The translations under genes and the position numbers were made by a program. A stretch of DNA of 64,000 nt from Allobranchiibius huperziae. GTDB lineage: Bacteria; Actinomycetota; Actinomycetes; Actinomycetales; Dermatophilaceae. Under the pieces are notes generated by a model, which worked only from the letters and a program-made list of their open reading frames with translations, was not told the DNA's origin and ran no database searches. The stretch is taken from assembly GCF_013410455.1 (NCBI RefSeq), contig NZ_JACCFW010000001.1:62001-126000 (forward strand). Direction: 5' to 3'. Positions 53,277 to 61,244 of the stretch are shown one piece after another; the stretch's first letter is position 1, and every line of letters starts with the position of its first letter.

Positions 53277-53315
53277 GCGAACCGGCCCGCCGTACGCATC
53301 GACGGGCCGGTTCGC
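53277..53315 (-). terminator. 13-bp hairpin after the sortase gene
   Basis: Arms 53277-53289 and 53303-53315 are perfectly complementary around 13 bases, starting nine bases past the sortase stop on the minus strand. Confidence 0.65.
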
Positions 53316-53323
53316 GGTCGCGG

Positions 53324-53974
53324 TCAGCTCACCGGGCTCGCAAGCACCACGATGTTGTCGACGTAGTGGTGGATGGCGCGGTCGAACGGTCCGCCGCAGG
53401 TGACGACGGCCAGCGTCCCCGGCGCGGTCGGGCTGAAGAGGCTCGCCGGCAGGCCACCGGACTTCTTCAGGACCCGACGGGTCGTGACCCGATAGGTGTA
53501 CTCGTGGCCGTTCGAGGCCCGTAGGACGATCGTGGCCCCCGCTCGGAGGTCCTGCAGGCGGAACAACGTGCCGGGTCCCTGCGCCGCGGTGTCGACATGA
53601 CCGTCCAGCACCGTGGTGCCCATCGGCGACCCGGCGAGCGCGCTCGCCTGCCACCACCCGACCACGTGCGGATCCTGAGGTACGACGAGCGAGTTCGCGC
53701 CGTCCAGCGCCACGTTGGTCAGCGGTGCGGAGACGCGCAGCGAGGGGATCGTGATCCGCACCGGGGCAGCCGGGGGCACCGCGTCCTGCACCGGGGCGAT
53801 CCCCGGTGCGCGACGCGGTGCCGCGCTCACCGGACCGGACGGTGTCCCGGTCGAGGACGCCACCGATCCGAAATCGCGCGGAACCGCGTTCGCCGGATGG
53901 TTCGAGAGCGCGACGCCCCCGGCGCCGATCGCGGCGGCGAGCAGCCCGACCCCGAGCGTCAGCAGCGGTCTCAC
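53324..53974 (-). CDS. Class E/F-like sortase
   Basis: The 216-residue protein has an N-terminal signal/anchor segment, a Pro/Ala-rich spacer and a sortase domain with His126 (TVLDGHVDT), Cys193 (LAVVTCGG) and Arg199 (PFDRAIHHY). Sortases cleave a C-terminal sorting motif and attach the protein to the wall or a partner. GTG 53974 overlaps the stop of the DUF4142 gene by four bases, so the two are translationally coupled. Confidence 0.9.
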   Translation of the reverse strand: MRPLLTLGVGLLAAAIGAGGVALSNHPANAVPRDFGSVASSTGTPSGPVSAAPRRAPGIAPVQDAVPPAAPVRITIPSLRVSAPLTNVALDGANSLVVPQDPHVVGWWQASALAGSPMGTTVLDGHVDTAAQGPGTLFRLQDLRAGATIVLRASNGHEYTYRVTTRRVLKKSGGLPASLFSPTAPGTLAVVTCGGPFDRAIHHYVDNIVVLASPVS

Positions 53975-54657
53975 CGCAGCGCACGCCGCCTGCGGTCGGC
54001 GTACACGGCGCCTCCGCCGAGCAGCGCCAGACCGACGGCGCCGGCGGTCCAGCCCAGCCGCAGATCGGTGCCCCCGTTGGTGGCGGCCTGCCCACCCGAG
54101 CCGGCCTGCACGCTGCCGGGCCCGCTGCCGGAGGAGGACGCCAAGTCTGCCTGCGCCATCCGCAGGTGCATCTGGGCGACCGGAAGGTAGCCGCGCGCGT
54201 AGCTCACGACGGTTTCGCTGGAGCCGGTCCTGATCTCGGTGTCGGTACCGGCGATCGACGTCTCGTGTCCGGCGACCTGGTCACGCAGATAGAGCTGGTC
54301 GAACGAGGACCCGGTCAGTCCCTTCAGCTGGGCCGCCTGGGCCTGCTGCATGGCGTTCGGCGCGCTCGGCAGCGTCAGGCCGAGGTTCGCGGCGACCGTC
54401 GTCAGCTTGGCCTTGGCGGCCATGTGGTCCGACATCGTCTTCTGCGCGAGGGTATGCACGGCGGCCGACGACGAGTGCGTCATCGCCAGCTGGCCGATGG
54501 CGATCTCGGCGAGGTTGACCTGTTCGTTGGCCGTGACGAAGGTCTTGTCGGCCGTGCTCGGCGACGTCGCCGCGAAGGCGGTGGCGGGAAGGCAGGTCGC
54601 TGCGACGGCGAGTGACGCCCCGGCGAGTGTGATGTAGCGGGTGCGATGCATCGACAT
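53971..54657 (-). CDS. DUF4142 protein with C-terminal membrane anchor
   Basis: The 228-residue precursor has a Sec signal peptide (cleavage near AFAATS), a helical ferritin-like DUF4142 domain (KTFVTANEQVNLAEIAIGQLAMTHS, then KTMSDHMAAKAKL), a Ser/Gly-rich linker and a C-terminal hydrophobic helix ending in RRRRALR. This tail looks like a cell-wall sorting signal, but no LPxTG-type motif precedes it. AGGAG seven bases before ATG 54657 sets the start. The overlap with the sortase gene suggests it is that enzyme's substrate or partner. Confidence 0.85.
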   Translation of the reverse strand: MSMHRTRYITLAGASLAVAATCLPATAFAATSPSTADKTFVTANEQVNLAEIAIGQLAMTHSSSAAVHTLAQKTMSDHMAAKAKLTTVAANLGLTLPSAPNAMQQAQAAQLKGLTGSSFDQLYLRDQVAGHETSIAGTDTEIRTGSSETVVSYARGYLPVAQMHLRMAQADLASSSGSGPGSVQAGSGGQAATNGGTDLRLGWTAGAVGLALLGGGAVYADRRRRALR

Positions 54658-54686
54658 GATCAGACTCCTATGTGTGAGAGTGGAAT

Positions 54687-55223
54687 TCAGACATCGAGTA
54701 GGCCGCGTAGGCCGCGTTGTTGTTCGCCCTGCTGGGCTCCGAGCACGACGAGCACCCCGGTCAGTGCAGGGATGACCCACTGCACGATCGCGAGCTGCTT
54801 CTGCGCGGAGGTGAGTTCCTTCGACGCGGACGACGACGGTTCGGTCGCGCCGGCGCCTCCCTCGTGCGCGTGGTTGCCGATCTTGGTGCCGAGATAGCCG
54901 GAGTAGCCGGTCGCGCCCATCGCGGCGACCGTGAGGACGGTCTTCACGACCGTGTTCGCCTGGGCGCCGGAGTCGTGGGCGACCCGCGAGCGGTTGCCGG
55001 CGATCAGGCCGAGCCCGCCGAGGGTGTGCACGCCGGCAGCGGCGATCTGGATCGGCGTCCAGCGAGCCCACCCGAGGGTGGACAGCCGTAGCCGTTCGGA
55101 GGGGTCCTTGGCCTTCGCGGTCGCACCGTTGAGGCCCACGGCTCCCATCAGAGATCCTCCGAACCAGGTGGCAAGGGAGAGATCGTGCGCTGATCGAGAC
55201 AGGAGGTTGGTTCCTTGGGACAC
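54687..55223 (-). CDS. Membrane protein, unknown, first gene of the sortase operon
   Basis: The 178-residue protein has hydrophobic segments near residues 18-32, 58-75, 92-115 and 145-165 and a Ser/Thr/Glu-rich loop between the last two. I do not recognise a family. It lies 29 bases upstream of the DUF4142 gene on the same strand, so the three genes form one operon. The start is GTG 55223. Confidence 0.7.
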   Translation of the reverse strand: MSQGTNLLSRSAHDLSLATWFGGSLMGAVGLNGATAKAKDPSERLRLSTLGWARWTPIQIAAAGVHTLGGLGLIAGNRSRVAHDSGAQANTVVKTVLTVAAMGATGYSGYLGTKIGNHAHEGGAGATEPSSSASKELTSAQKQLAIVQWVIPALTGVLVVLGAQQGEQQRGLRGLLDV

Positions 55224-55330
55224 GGGATTTCACTTTTCTGTTGTCGGCTGGTGCGGATGCGGTGGCGATCTGACCGCCGCCACCACTGCGTTTACCCCCG
55301 TGCGGGCAGACTTATGCAGCCGATCGGCAC

Positions 55331-55376
55331 GTTAGTGTGCTGCGCTCCTCATTAATGATGAGCGCTGCACATTAAC
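55331..55376. promoter_or_regulatory. 46-bp near-perfect palindrome upstream of the sortase operon
   Basis: Twenty of 23 base pairs match across the centre at 55353/55354, with an AT-rich core TCATTAATGA flanked by GCGCTC/GAGCGC and GTTA/TAAC ends. It lies 108 bases before the operon and 43 bases after the bioD stop. It may be an operator or a terminator. Confidence 0.6.
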
Positions 55377-55418
55377 TTCGTAGGGCTAGCCGGGCCGAGC
55401 GCACCGATCGGTGGGCTC

Positions 55419-56114
55419 CTAGAGCACCAGCCAGTCGGCGGCGGCGCGGCGGAACGCCCGGGGCTCCAGGCGTGAGGCGCCCTCCGGGATGGTGCCGATC
55501 CACCGGTCGTCGGCCAGGTCGCGCAGCTGGTCCAGGTTGGTCTCGGCCGCCAGATCCGGTGTTTCCGACAGGGATCCCACGATCAGCCCCACCAGGTCCA
55601 GACCGCGGGCCTCCAGGGCTTCGAGGGTGAGCGCGGTGTGGTTGAGGGTGCCGAGGCCGGCGCGTACGACGATCGCGAACCCAGCGCGGACCCCGTCGCG
55701 CCCCAGCGCGGTCGCGAGATCGGCGAGGGTGCCGCCGTCGGCGTCCAGCCGCACCAGGAGCCCGCCGGCGCCCTCGACGAGTACCACGTCGTACTCGCCG
55801 CTGCGGGCCAGGTCGGCGACCCGGGCGGCGTGCTCGGCGACGGTCGGCAGGGAGACACCGGCGCGCCGCGCCGCGATGTCGGGGGCGAGCGGTTCGGGGA
55901 GACGCACGTACTCGCGCACGTCGACGCCGGTCAGCCGGGCGACCTCGTCGGCGTCCCCGGGCTCACCGGGAGCCAGTCCGGTCTGGGTGGGCTTGACCGC
56001 GACCACACGTTGGCCGTGCCCGGTCAGCGCTGCCGCGATCGCGGCGGTGGCGATGGTCTTGCCGATCTCGGTGTCGGTGCCGCTGATGCAGATGACCGGG
56101 CAGGGGTTGCTCAC
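55419..56114 (-). CDS. bioD: Dethiobiotin synthetase
   Basis: The 231-residue enzyme has the P-loop-like GTDTEIGKTIAT at the N-terminus, KPTQTG for substrate binding and VEGAGGLLVRL as the conserved ATP/diamine loop. It closes the ureido ring using CO2 and ATP. The GTG start overlaps the bioF stop by four bases. Confidence 0.95.
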   Translation of the reverse strand: MSNPCPVICISGTDTEIGKTIATAAIAAALTGHGQRVVAVKPTQTGLAPGEPGDADEVARLTGVDVREYVRLPEPLAPDIAARRAGVSLPTVAEHAARVADLARSGEYDVVLVEGAGGLLVRLDADGGTLADLATALGRDGVRAGFAIVVRAGLGTLNHTALTLEALEARGLDLVGLIVGSLSETPDLAAETNLDQLRDLADDRWIGTIPEGASRLEPRAFRRAAADWLVL

Positions 56115-57229
56115 CGGGAGACCGTGCGCAGCACCCGCGCGCAGTGCTCGACGTCCTTGGCCGAGAGACCGGCGTGGGCGGTCAGCCGCAGCCGGGAACT
56201 GCCGTCAGGCGTCGATGGTGGGCGGAAGCAGCCGATGCGCACGCCGTGCGCCGCACACACGTCGACCGCCGCCAGTGCCTCCCGCGGGCCGGGCATGGCG
56301 ACGGACAGGACGGCGCCCGCGGGTGTGGGGACGCCGCACGCCGCGGCCAGCTCGCCCATGATCTCGCGGACCTCCTTGGCCAGGGAGGGTCGCTCGATCA
56401 GCACGTCTAGTGCCCCGAGCGCGCCACCTGCGGACACCGGGGCCAGGCCGGTGTCGTAGATGAACGGCCGCGCGGTGTTGATCAGGTGGCTGCGCACCAG
56501 GTCCGAGCCGAGCACCGCGCCGCCCTGGGACGACAGCGCCTTGGCCAGGCTGACCGTCACCACGATGTGCGGCGCGCCAGCCAGTCCCAGGGAGGCGACC
56601 CGACCCTCGCCGTGGTCGCCCACCACCCCGAGGCCGTGCGCCTCGTCGACGACCAGGAGCGCGTCGTACCGGGCGGCCAGATCGGCGAGCTCGGCCACTG
56701 GAGAGGTGTCGCCGAAGACCGAGTAGATCGACTCGACCACGATGACGGCGCGGGCCTGCGTGCGCTCCTGCAGGGCGCGTTCGTACGCCGCCAGGTCACC
56801 GTGCGGGACGACCTCGACCGCCGCCCGAGACAGGCGCGCTCCGTCGATGATCGAGGCGTGGTTGTGCGCATCAGAGACGATCAGGGTGTCGTCGTCGGCG
56901 AGTGCGGTCATGGCCGCGAGGTTGGCCTGGTAGCCGGTGGAGAAGACGAGCGCCGATTCCATCTGCAGGTGTTCTGCCAGGGCGGTCTCGAGGTCCTCGT
57001 GGATGGGCCAGGTGCCGGTCACCAGCCGGGATGCCCCGGCTCCGGATCCGAAGTACTCCAGGGCTGCTACCGCCGCGTCGATCACCGCCGGATCGCGGCG
57101 CAGGCCCAGGTAGTCGTTGCCCGCGAGGTCGATCGCCTGGTGGCCCACACCGGCGACCACCCGACGCGTCAGCCCCGCCGCATCACGCTCCGCAGCCTGG
57201 GACTGCAGGTATTGCTCGAATGTACTCAT
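56111..57229 (-). CDS. bioF: 8-amino-7-oxononanoate synthase
   Basis: The 372-residue PLP enzyme has DLAGNDYLGLRRDPAV near the start, the PLP-stacking and substrate region VSDAHNHASIIDG, DEAHGLGVVG, and the PLP lysine in TVSLAKALSSQGG. It joins pimeloyl-thioester and alanine to give KAPA. ATG 57229 overlaps the bioA stop. Confidence 0.95.
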   Translation of the reverse strand: MSTFEQYLQSQAAERDAAGLTRRVVAGVGHQAIDLAGNDYLGLRRDPAVIDAAVAALEYFGSGAGASRLVTGTWPIHEDLETALAEHLQMESALVFSTGYQANLAAMTALADDDTLIVSDAHNHASIIDGARLSRAAVEVVPHGDLAAYERALQERTQARAVIVVESIYSVFGDTSPVAELADLAARYDALLVVDEAHGLGVVGDHGEGRVASLGLAGAPHIVVTVSLAKALSSQGGAVLGSDLVRSHLINTARPFIYDTGLAPVSAGGALGALDVLIERPSLAKEVREIMGELAAACGVPTPAGAVLSVAMPGPREALAAVDVCAAHGVRIGCFRPPSTPDGSSRLRLTAHAGLSAKDVEHCARVLRTVSR

Positions 57230-58542
57230 CCATGCACCTGTTCCACTGCGGAGACCATCGCCCCGCCGATGGTTTCGATGGCATCAGCATCGCTCACGAG
57301 GGGTGGCATCGCATAGACCAGGTCGCGGAAAGGTCGCAGCCACACGCCCTGCTCCAGCGCGACCCGCGTGACCGCCTCGGTGTCGACGGGGGAGTGCAGC
57401 TGAATGACGCCGACGGCTCCGATGGCGCGTACGTCGCGCACGCTCGCGAGCGCCCGCGCGGGCTCCAGCGCACCGCGCAGCTCCGCCTCGATCTGCCGGG
57501 CGCGGCCGATGCGGGTCGGCGTCACCAGGTCCATGCTGGCCGACGCGATCGCGCAGGCCAGCGGGTTGCCCATGAACGTCGGCCCGTGCATGAGCGCACC
57601 GGCCTCCCCGCCGCTGACCGCCCGGGCGACGTCGGCGGTGCACAGGACCGCGGCCAGCGTGAGGTAGCCGCCGGTGAGCGCCTTGCCGACGCACAGGATG
57701 TCCGGCACGACCTCGACCTGGTCGGCGGCCCACATCGTCCCGAGCCGGCCGAAACCGGTGGCGATCTCGTCGAAGATCACCAGCGCACCGTGGTCGCGCG
57801 CCAGTGCGGCCAGGAACCGGACCGCGCGCGGTGGGTAGATGCGCATGCCCCCGGCGCCCTGCAGGACCGGCTCGAGCACGACCGCCGCGATGTCGGGTGC
57901 GTGCTCCTCGTAGAGCCGGCGGGTGGCGCTCTCCCACTCGTCGTAGGTCGCGTCGTCACCGTCGAGCCCGGCCGGCGGCAGGGGCGCGAAGACCTGCTCG
58001 GGGAGCACGCCGGTGAAGAGGCGGTGCATGCCGCCGACGGGGTCGCACACGCTCATCGGGGCCAGCGTGTCGCCGTGGTAACCGCCGCGGATGGTGAACA
58101 TCTTGCGCCGGGTCCGCCCGCCGGTCAGATGCGCCTGCCACGCCATCTTCAGGGCGACCTCGACGCTCACGGAGCCGGAGTCGGCCAGGAAGACGTGCTT
58201 CAGCCGGGCCTGCCCGTCGAACGCCGGGGCTCGCTCGATCAGCTTGCGCGCCAACGTGATCGCCGGTTCGTGGGTGAGTCCGCCGAACATCACGTGGCTC
58301 ATCCGGCCGAGCTGCTGCTGGGCCGCCGCGTCGAGCTCGGGCACGGCGTACCCGTGGATCGCGCACCACCACGACGACATGCCGTCGATGACCTCGCGGC
58401 GGGTGCCATCGGTGTCCCGCAACGTCAGGCGGATCCCGCTGGCGGACTCCACCAGGCGGGTCGGCGCGGGCTCGGTGACCGAGGAGTACGGGTGCCAGAG
58501 GTGGTCACGGTCGTAGGACAGCAGCTGCGACGGGTCGGACAC
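57226..58542 (-). CDS. bioA: Adenosylmethionine-8-amino-7-oxononanoate aminotransferase
   Basis: The 438-residue class III aminotransferase has HLWHPYSSV, the conserved FLADSGSVSVEVALKMA, VIFDEIATGFGRLGTMWA and the PLP lysine in CVGKALTGGYLTLA. It transfers the amino group of SAM to KAPA. GTG 58542 is preferred to a TTG four codons earlier. It begins the bioA-bioF-bioD operon, whose genes overlap by four bases each. Confidence 0.94.
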   Translation of the reverse strand: MSDPSQLLSYDRDHLWHPYSSVTEPAPTRLVESASGIRLTLRDTDGTRREVIDGMSSWWCAIHGYAVPELDAAAQQQLGRMSHVMFGGLTHEPAITLARKLIERAPAFDGQARLKHVFLADSGSVSVEVALKMAWQAHLTGGRTRRKMFTIRGGYHGDTLAPMSVCDPVGGMHRLFTGVLPEQVFAPLPPAGLDGDDATYDEWESATRRLYEEHAPDIAAVVLEPVLQGAGGMRIYPPRAVRFLAALARDHGALVIFDEIATGFGRLGTMWAADQVEVVPDILCVGKALTGGYLTLAAVLCTADVARAVSGGEAGALMHGPTFMGNPLACAIASASMDLVTPTRIGRARQIEAELRGALEPARALASVRDVRAIGAVGVIQLHSPVDTEAVTRVALEQGVWLRPFRDLVYAMPPLVSDADAIETIGGAMVSAVEQVHG

Positions 58543-58610
58543 CCCCGCATCCAATCAGCCGGCCGGGCTCGTTCTGAAATGCGCACTCCTACCTGCCGGT
58601 AGACCTCGAA

Positions 58611-58685
58611 CGTCGAGCGGAGGGGTCCGGCGCCGAGCGGAGGGGCCGAAGCCCTCCACTCCCGCGCGAACCCCTCCGCTCGACG
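58611..58685 (-). terminator. 16-bp hairpin ending the bioB-bsaP-DUF4282 unit
   Basis: Arms 58611-58626 and 58670-58685 pair perfectly and enclose smaller inverted GGAGGGG/CCCTCC repeats. It starts 31 bases past the DUF4282 stop, between the two biotin blocks. Confidence 0.6.
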
Positions 58686-58715
58686 AGAAGGTGATGCCGG
58701 TGGTGCAGGTGGTGC

Positions 58716-59684
58716 TCAGTCCTTGGTGCGCCCGGCGATCCGCGAGACGTGCACCGCGAGCTCGAGCAGCAACCGGGTCACACCGACGGTGAGCACGAGC
58801 GCCACCAGGTCGGTCAGCGTGTGGATCAGCGCCGAACCGGTGCTCATGTGCTTGATCGAGACACCGTTGCCGACGCCCTGACTGCCGAAGTTGTAGACCA
58901 GGTTGGACAGGAAGTGCAGCACCGCCCAGACGATCGTCACCAGGAAGATCAGCGACGCGATGCGCTCGGTCAGCGACTTCTTGAACTGCAGGTCGCTGAA
59001 GAGCGCGCCGACGCCGTCACCGGCACCGCCGACGACCTGGCTGACCTGCGCCTGCGGGCTGTTGGGGTCGCGCGGCTGACCGCTCTGACGGCCCCAGCCG
59101 CGGCCCTTCGAGCCGGACTGGTCGGCCTGGCCCTGCTGTCCGACCTGCCCGGCCTGTCCCGGCTGGCTCGCGCCGTACGCCGGAGACTGCTGCCCGTAAC
59201 CGCCCTGCTGGCCCTGCTGACCCCAGCCCTGCTGGCCCTGCGCGTCGGAGGGTGCCTGCTGGCCGTAGCTGGACTGGCCGTAGCCGCCCTGCTGGCCGTA
59301 ACCGGAGTCGGACTGGCCCTGCTGGCCCTGCTGCCCGTAGCCACCGGCCGGCTGTCCGTATCCGGACGGCTCCTGGCCGCTCGGCTGGCTGTAGCCCTGC
59401 TGGTCACCGGCGGTGTATCCCTGCTCGCCGGCTGACGACGGACCCGAGTCGGCGGAGCCCGCGACGTCGGCGGCTTCACTGCCCTGGGCCGGCAATGCGC
59501 CGTGCGCGCCGTCCTCCTGGGGGGCCGCCGGGACCGCTTGCGTGGCGTCCCACCCGGTGTTCTGCGCGTCGTACGGCGTGTCGGACTGTTCGTCCTGCTC
59601 CCAGCCTTGGCCGAGACTTCCGCCCTGCTGGTATCCGCCGGAGTGTTCCCCGGACCTACCTTCGCCGTTCGTCGGCTGTGACAT
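58716..59684 (-). CDS. DUF4282 protein with long Gln/Gly/Tyr-rich N-terminus
   Basis: The 322-residue protein has a disordered N-terminal part of about 210 residues dominated by Gly, Gln, Tyr and Ser (GYGQQ repeats). A C-terminal DUF4282 membrane domain with two hydrophobic segments ([21 protein letters not shown] and the [24 protein letters not shown] stretch) follows. The function is unknown. GGAGGT ahead of ATG 59684 sets the start, which overlaps the end of bsaP by 29 bases, so it is read from the bioB operon. Confidence 0.85.
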   Translation of the reverse strand: MSQPTNGEGRSGEHSGGYQQGGSLGQGWEQDEQSDTPYDAQNTGWDATQAVPAAPQEDGAHGALPAQGSEAADVAGSADSGPSSAGEQGYTAGDQQGYSQPSGQEPSGYGQPAGGYGQQGQQGQSDSGYGQQGGYGQSSYGQQAPSDAQGQQGWGQQGQQGGYGQQSPAYGASQPGQAGQVGQQGQADQSGSKGRGWGRQSGQPRDPNSPQAQVSQVVGGAGDGVGALFSDLQFKKSLTERIASLIFLVTIVWAVLHFLSNLVYNFGSQGVGNGVSIKHMSTGSALIHTLTDLVALVLTVGVTRLLLELAVHVSRIAGRTKD

Positions 59685-60018
59685 GCGGACCTCCTTGGGT
59701 CGTGTGCTGGGCCCATCGTCGTGGGTTTGAGCGGGGATTGCCAGCAACGTCGGCGCCCGGCGCGGCACGTTCGCCGTGCCGGGAGCACTCGGCGCTCCAG
59801 CCGGTGGGCGTCACCTGCACCTTCATCCGCCGTGCGCACACCGCGCAGAACCGCGGGGGTTCCAGCTCGAGCGCGCGCTCGCAGGCCGGGTGCGGACCGT
59901 CCTCCACCGGAGCGCCGCAGTGCCCGCAGTACGCCGCCGGCGTGCCCTGATCGGGCGCATCCGGCGCGCCGCGATCGGCAGCATCGGATGCGCCAGTGGC
60001 GTCGGCGGGACGGTTCAC
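59656..60018 (-). CDS. bsaP: Biotin synthase auxiliary protein BsaP
   Basis: The 120-residue protein has a flexible N-terminus, a first Cys pair CGHCG (31, 34), Cys46, and the block [27 protein letters not shown] with Cys58, Cys61 and Cys78. This block is the mark of BsaP, an actinobacterial protein reported to support BioB sulphur-cluster function. It starts at GTG 60018 overlapping the bioB stop and overlaps the DUF4282 gene at its end. Confidence 0.85.
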   Translation of the reverse strand: MNRPADATGASDAADRGAPDAPDQGTPAAYCGHCGAPVEDGPHPACERALELEPPRFCAVCARRMKVQVTPTGWSAECSRHGERAAPGADVAGNPRSNPRRWAQHTTQGGPHVTADERRR

Positions 60019-61034
60019 AGCGTCGCGTTGAGCGCCTTGATCGGCATCTGCAGCTCGTCCAGCAGCGCCAGGTCCTCGCGCGGGTCGCGACCCAGGGTGG
60101 TCAGGTAGTTGCCGACGATGACGGCGTTGATGCCGCCGAGCAGCCCGTCGCGGGTGCCGAGGTCGCCGAGGGTGAGCTCACGGCCGCCGGCGTACCGCAG
60201 GATCGTGCGCGGCAGCGCGAGCCGGAACGCCGCGATCGTGCGCAGCGCGTCCGAGGAGCCCATCGGCTCCAGGTCGCCGAACGGCGTACCGGGGCGGGGG
60301 TTCAGGAAGTTCAGCGGCACCTCGTGCGGCTCCAGTTCCGCCAGCTGCGAGGCCAGTTCGGCGCGCTGCTCGACGGTCTCGCCCATCCCGACGAGGCCGC
60401 CGCAGCACAGCTCCATGCCGGACTCCTTGACCATCGTGCAGGTGTCCCAGCGCTCGTCGTAGGAGTGCGTGGTGACGACCTTGGTGAAGTAGGAGCGTGC
60501 GGCCTCGAGGTTGTGGTTGTAGCGGTGCACGCCCATGTCGACCAGGTCGTCGACCTGCTCCTGGCTGAGCATGCCGAGCGAGGCGGCCACCTCGATGTCG
60601 ACGGCCTCCTTGATGGCCTTGACGCCCTCGCGCATCTGGCTCATCAGCTTCGCGTCGGGTCCGCGGACGGCGGCCACGATGCAGAACTCGCTGGCGCCGG
60701 TGGCGGCGGTCTGCTCGGCGGCGCGCACCAGCTCGGGGATGTTGAGCCACACCGAGCGCACCGGTGAGGTGAACTGGCCGGACTGACTGCAGAAGTGGCA
60801 GTCCTCGGGGCATCCGCCGGTCTTGAGGGAGACGATGCCCTCGACCTCGACCTCCTCGCCGTTGTACTTCAGGCGCACGTCGTGGGCGAGGGCCAGCAGG
60901 TCGGGCAGCAGCTCGTCGGGAGTGTTCAGTACGGCGACGATGTCGTCGTACCCGAGGGCCTCGCCCCGGTCGAGCACGACCTCACGGGCGCGGTCCAGGA
61001 CGGTGGTGTCGCGGGGGGTCGTTGTCGAGGTCAT
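60015..61034 (-). CDS. bioB: Biotin synthase
   Basis: The 339-residue radical SAM enzyme has the CxxxCxxC motif at Cys75, Cys79 and Cys82 ([10 protein letters not shown]), [31 protein letters not shown] and a late GGREL, with the conserved [12 protein letters not shown] segment. It inserts sulphur into dethiobiotin. ATG 61034 is the start. It is followed directly by bsaP through a GTGA overlap. Confidence 0.96.
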   Translation of the reverse strand: MTSTTTPRDTTVLDRAREVVLDRGEALGYDDIVAVLNTPDELLPDLLALAHDVRLKYNGEEVEVEGIVSLKTGGCPEDCHFCSQSGQFTSPVRSVWLNIPELVRAAEQTAATGASEFCIVAAVRGPDAKLMSQMREGVKAIKEAVDIEVAASLGMLSQEQVDDLVDMGVHRYNHNLEAARSYFTKVVTTHSYDERWDTCTMVKESGMELCCGGLVGMGETVEQRAELASQLAELEPHEVPLNFLNPRPGTPFGDLEPMGSSDALRTIAAFRLALPRTILRYAGGRELTLGDLGTRDGLLGGINAVIVGNYLTTLGRDPREDLALLDELQMPIKALNATL

Positions 61035-61113
61035 GGACGCGATTGTGCTGCATGGCCGGACCAGTGAATCGGCGTGGTCGCGTACGCGCCGGTAGTGCCA
61101 GCACCACCGAACG

Positions 61114-61129
61114 CGTGACAGTCGTCACG
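61114..61129. promoter_or_regulatory. CGTGAC-GTCACG palindrome
   Basis: CGTGAC and GTCACG are perfect arms separated by AGTC, 80 bases before bioB and 115 bases before the divergent MMPL gene. It may be an operator for either. Confidence 0.35.
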
Positions 61130-61244
61130 ATTCTTCCGTGGGAGCCGCTCTCGGGTTGGCCCAGCGCGCACGGCAACCCATCATGAGATGCAGGGGCGCG
61201 AGAAGTCGTTGGTGCGTCCGAACGTTTTCCACGAGAGGCATCTG

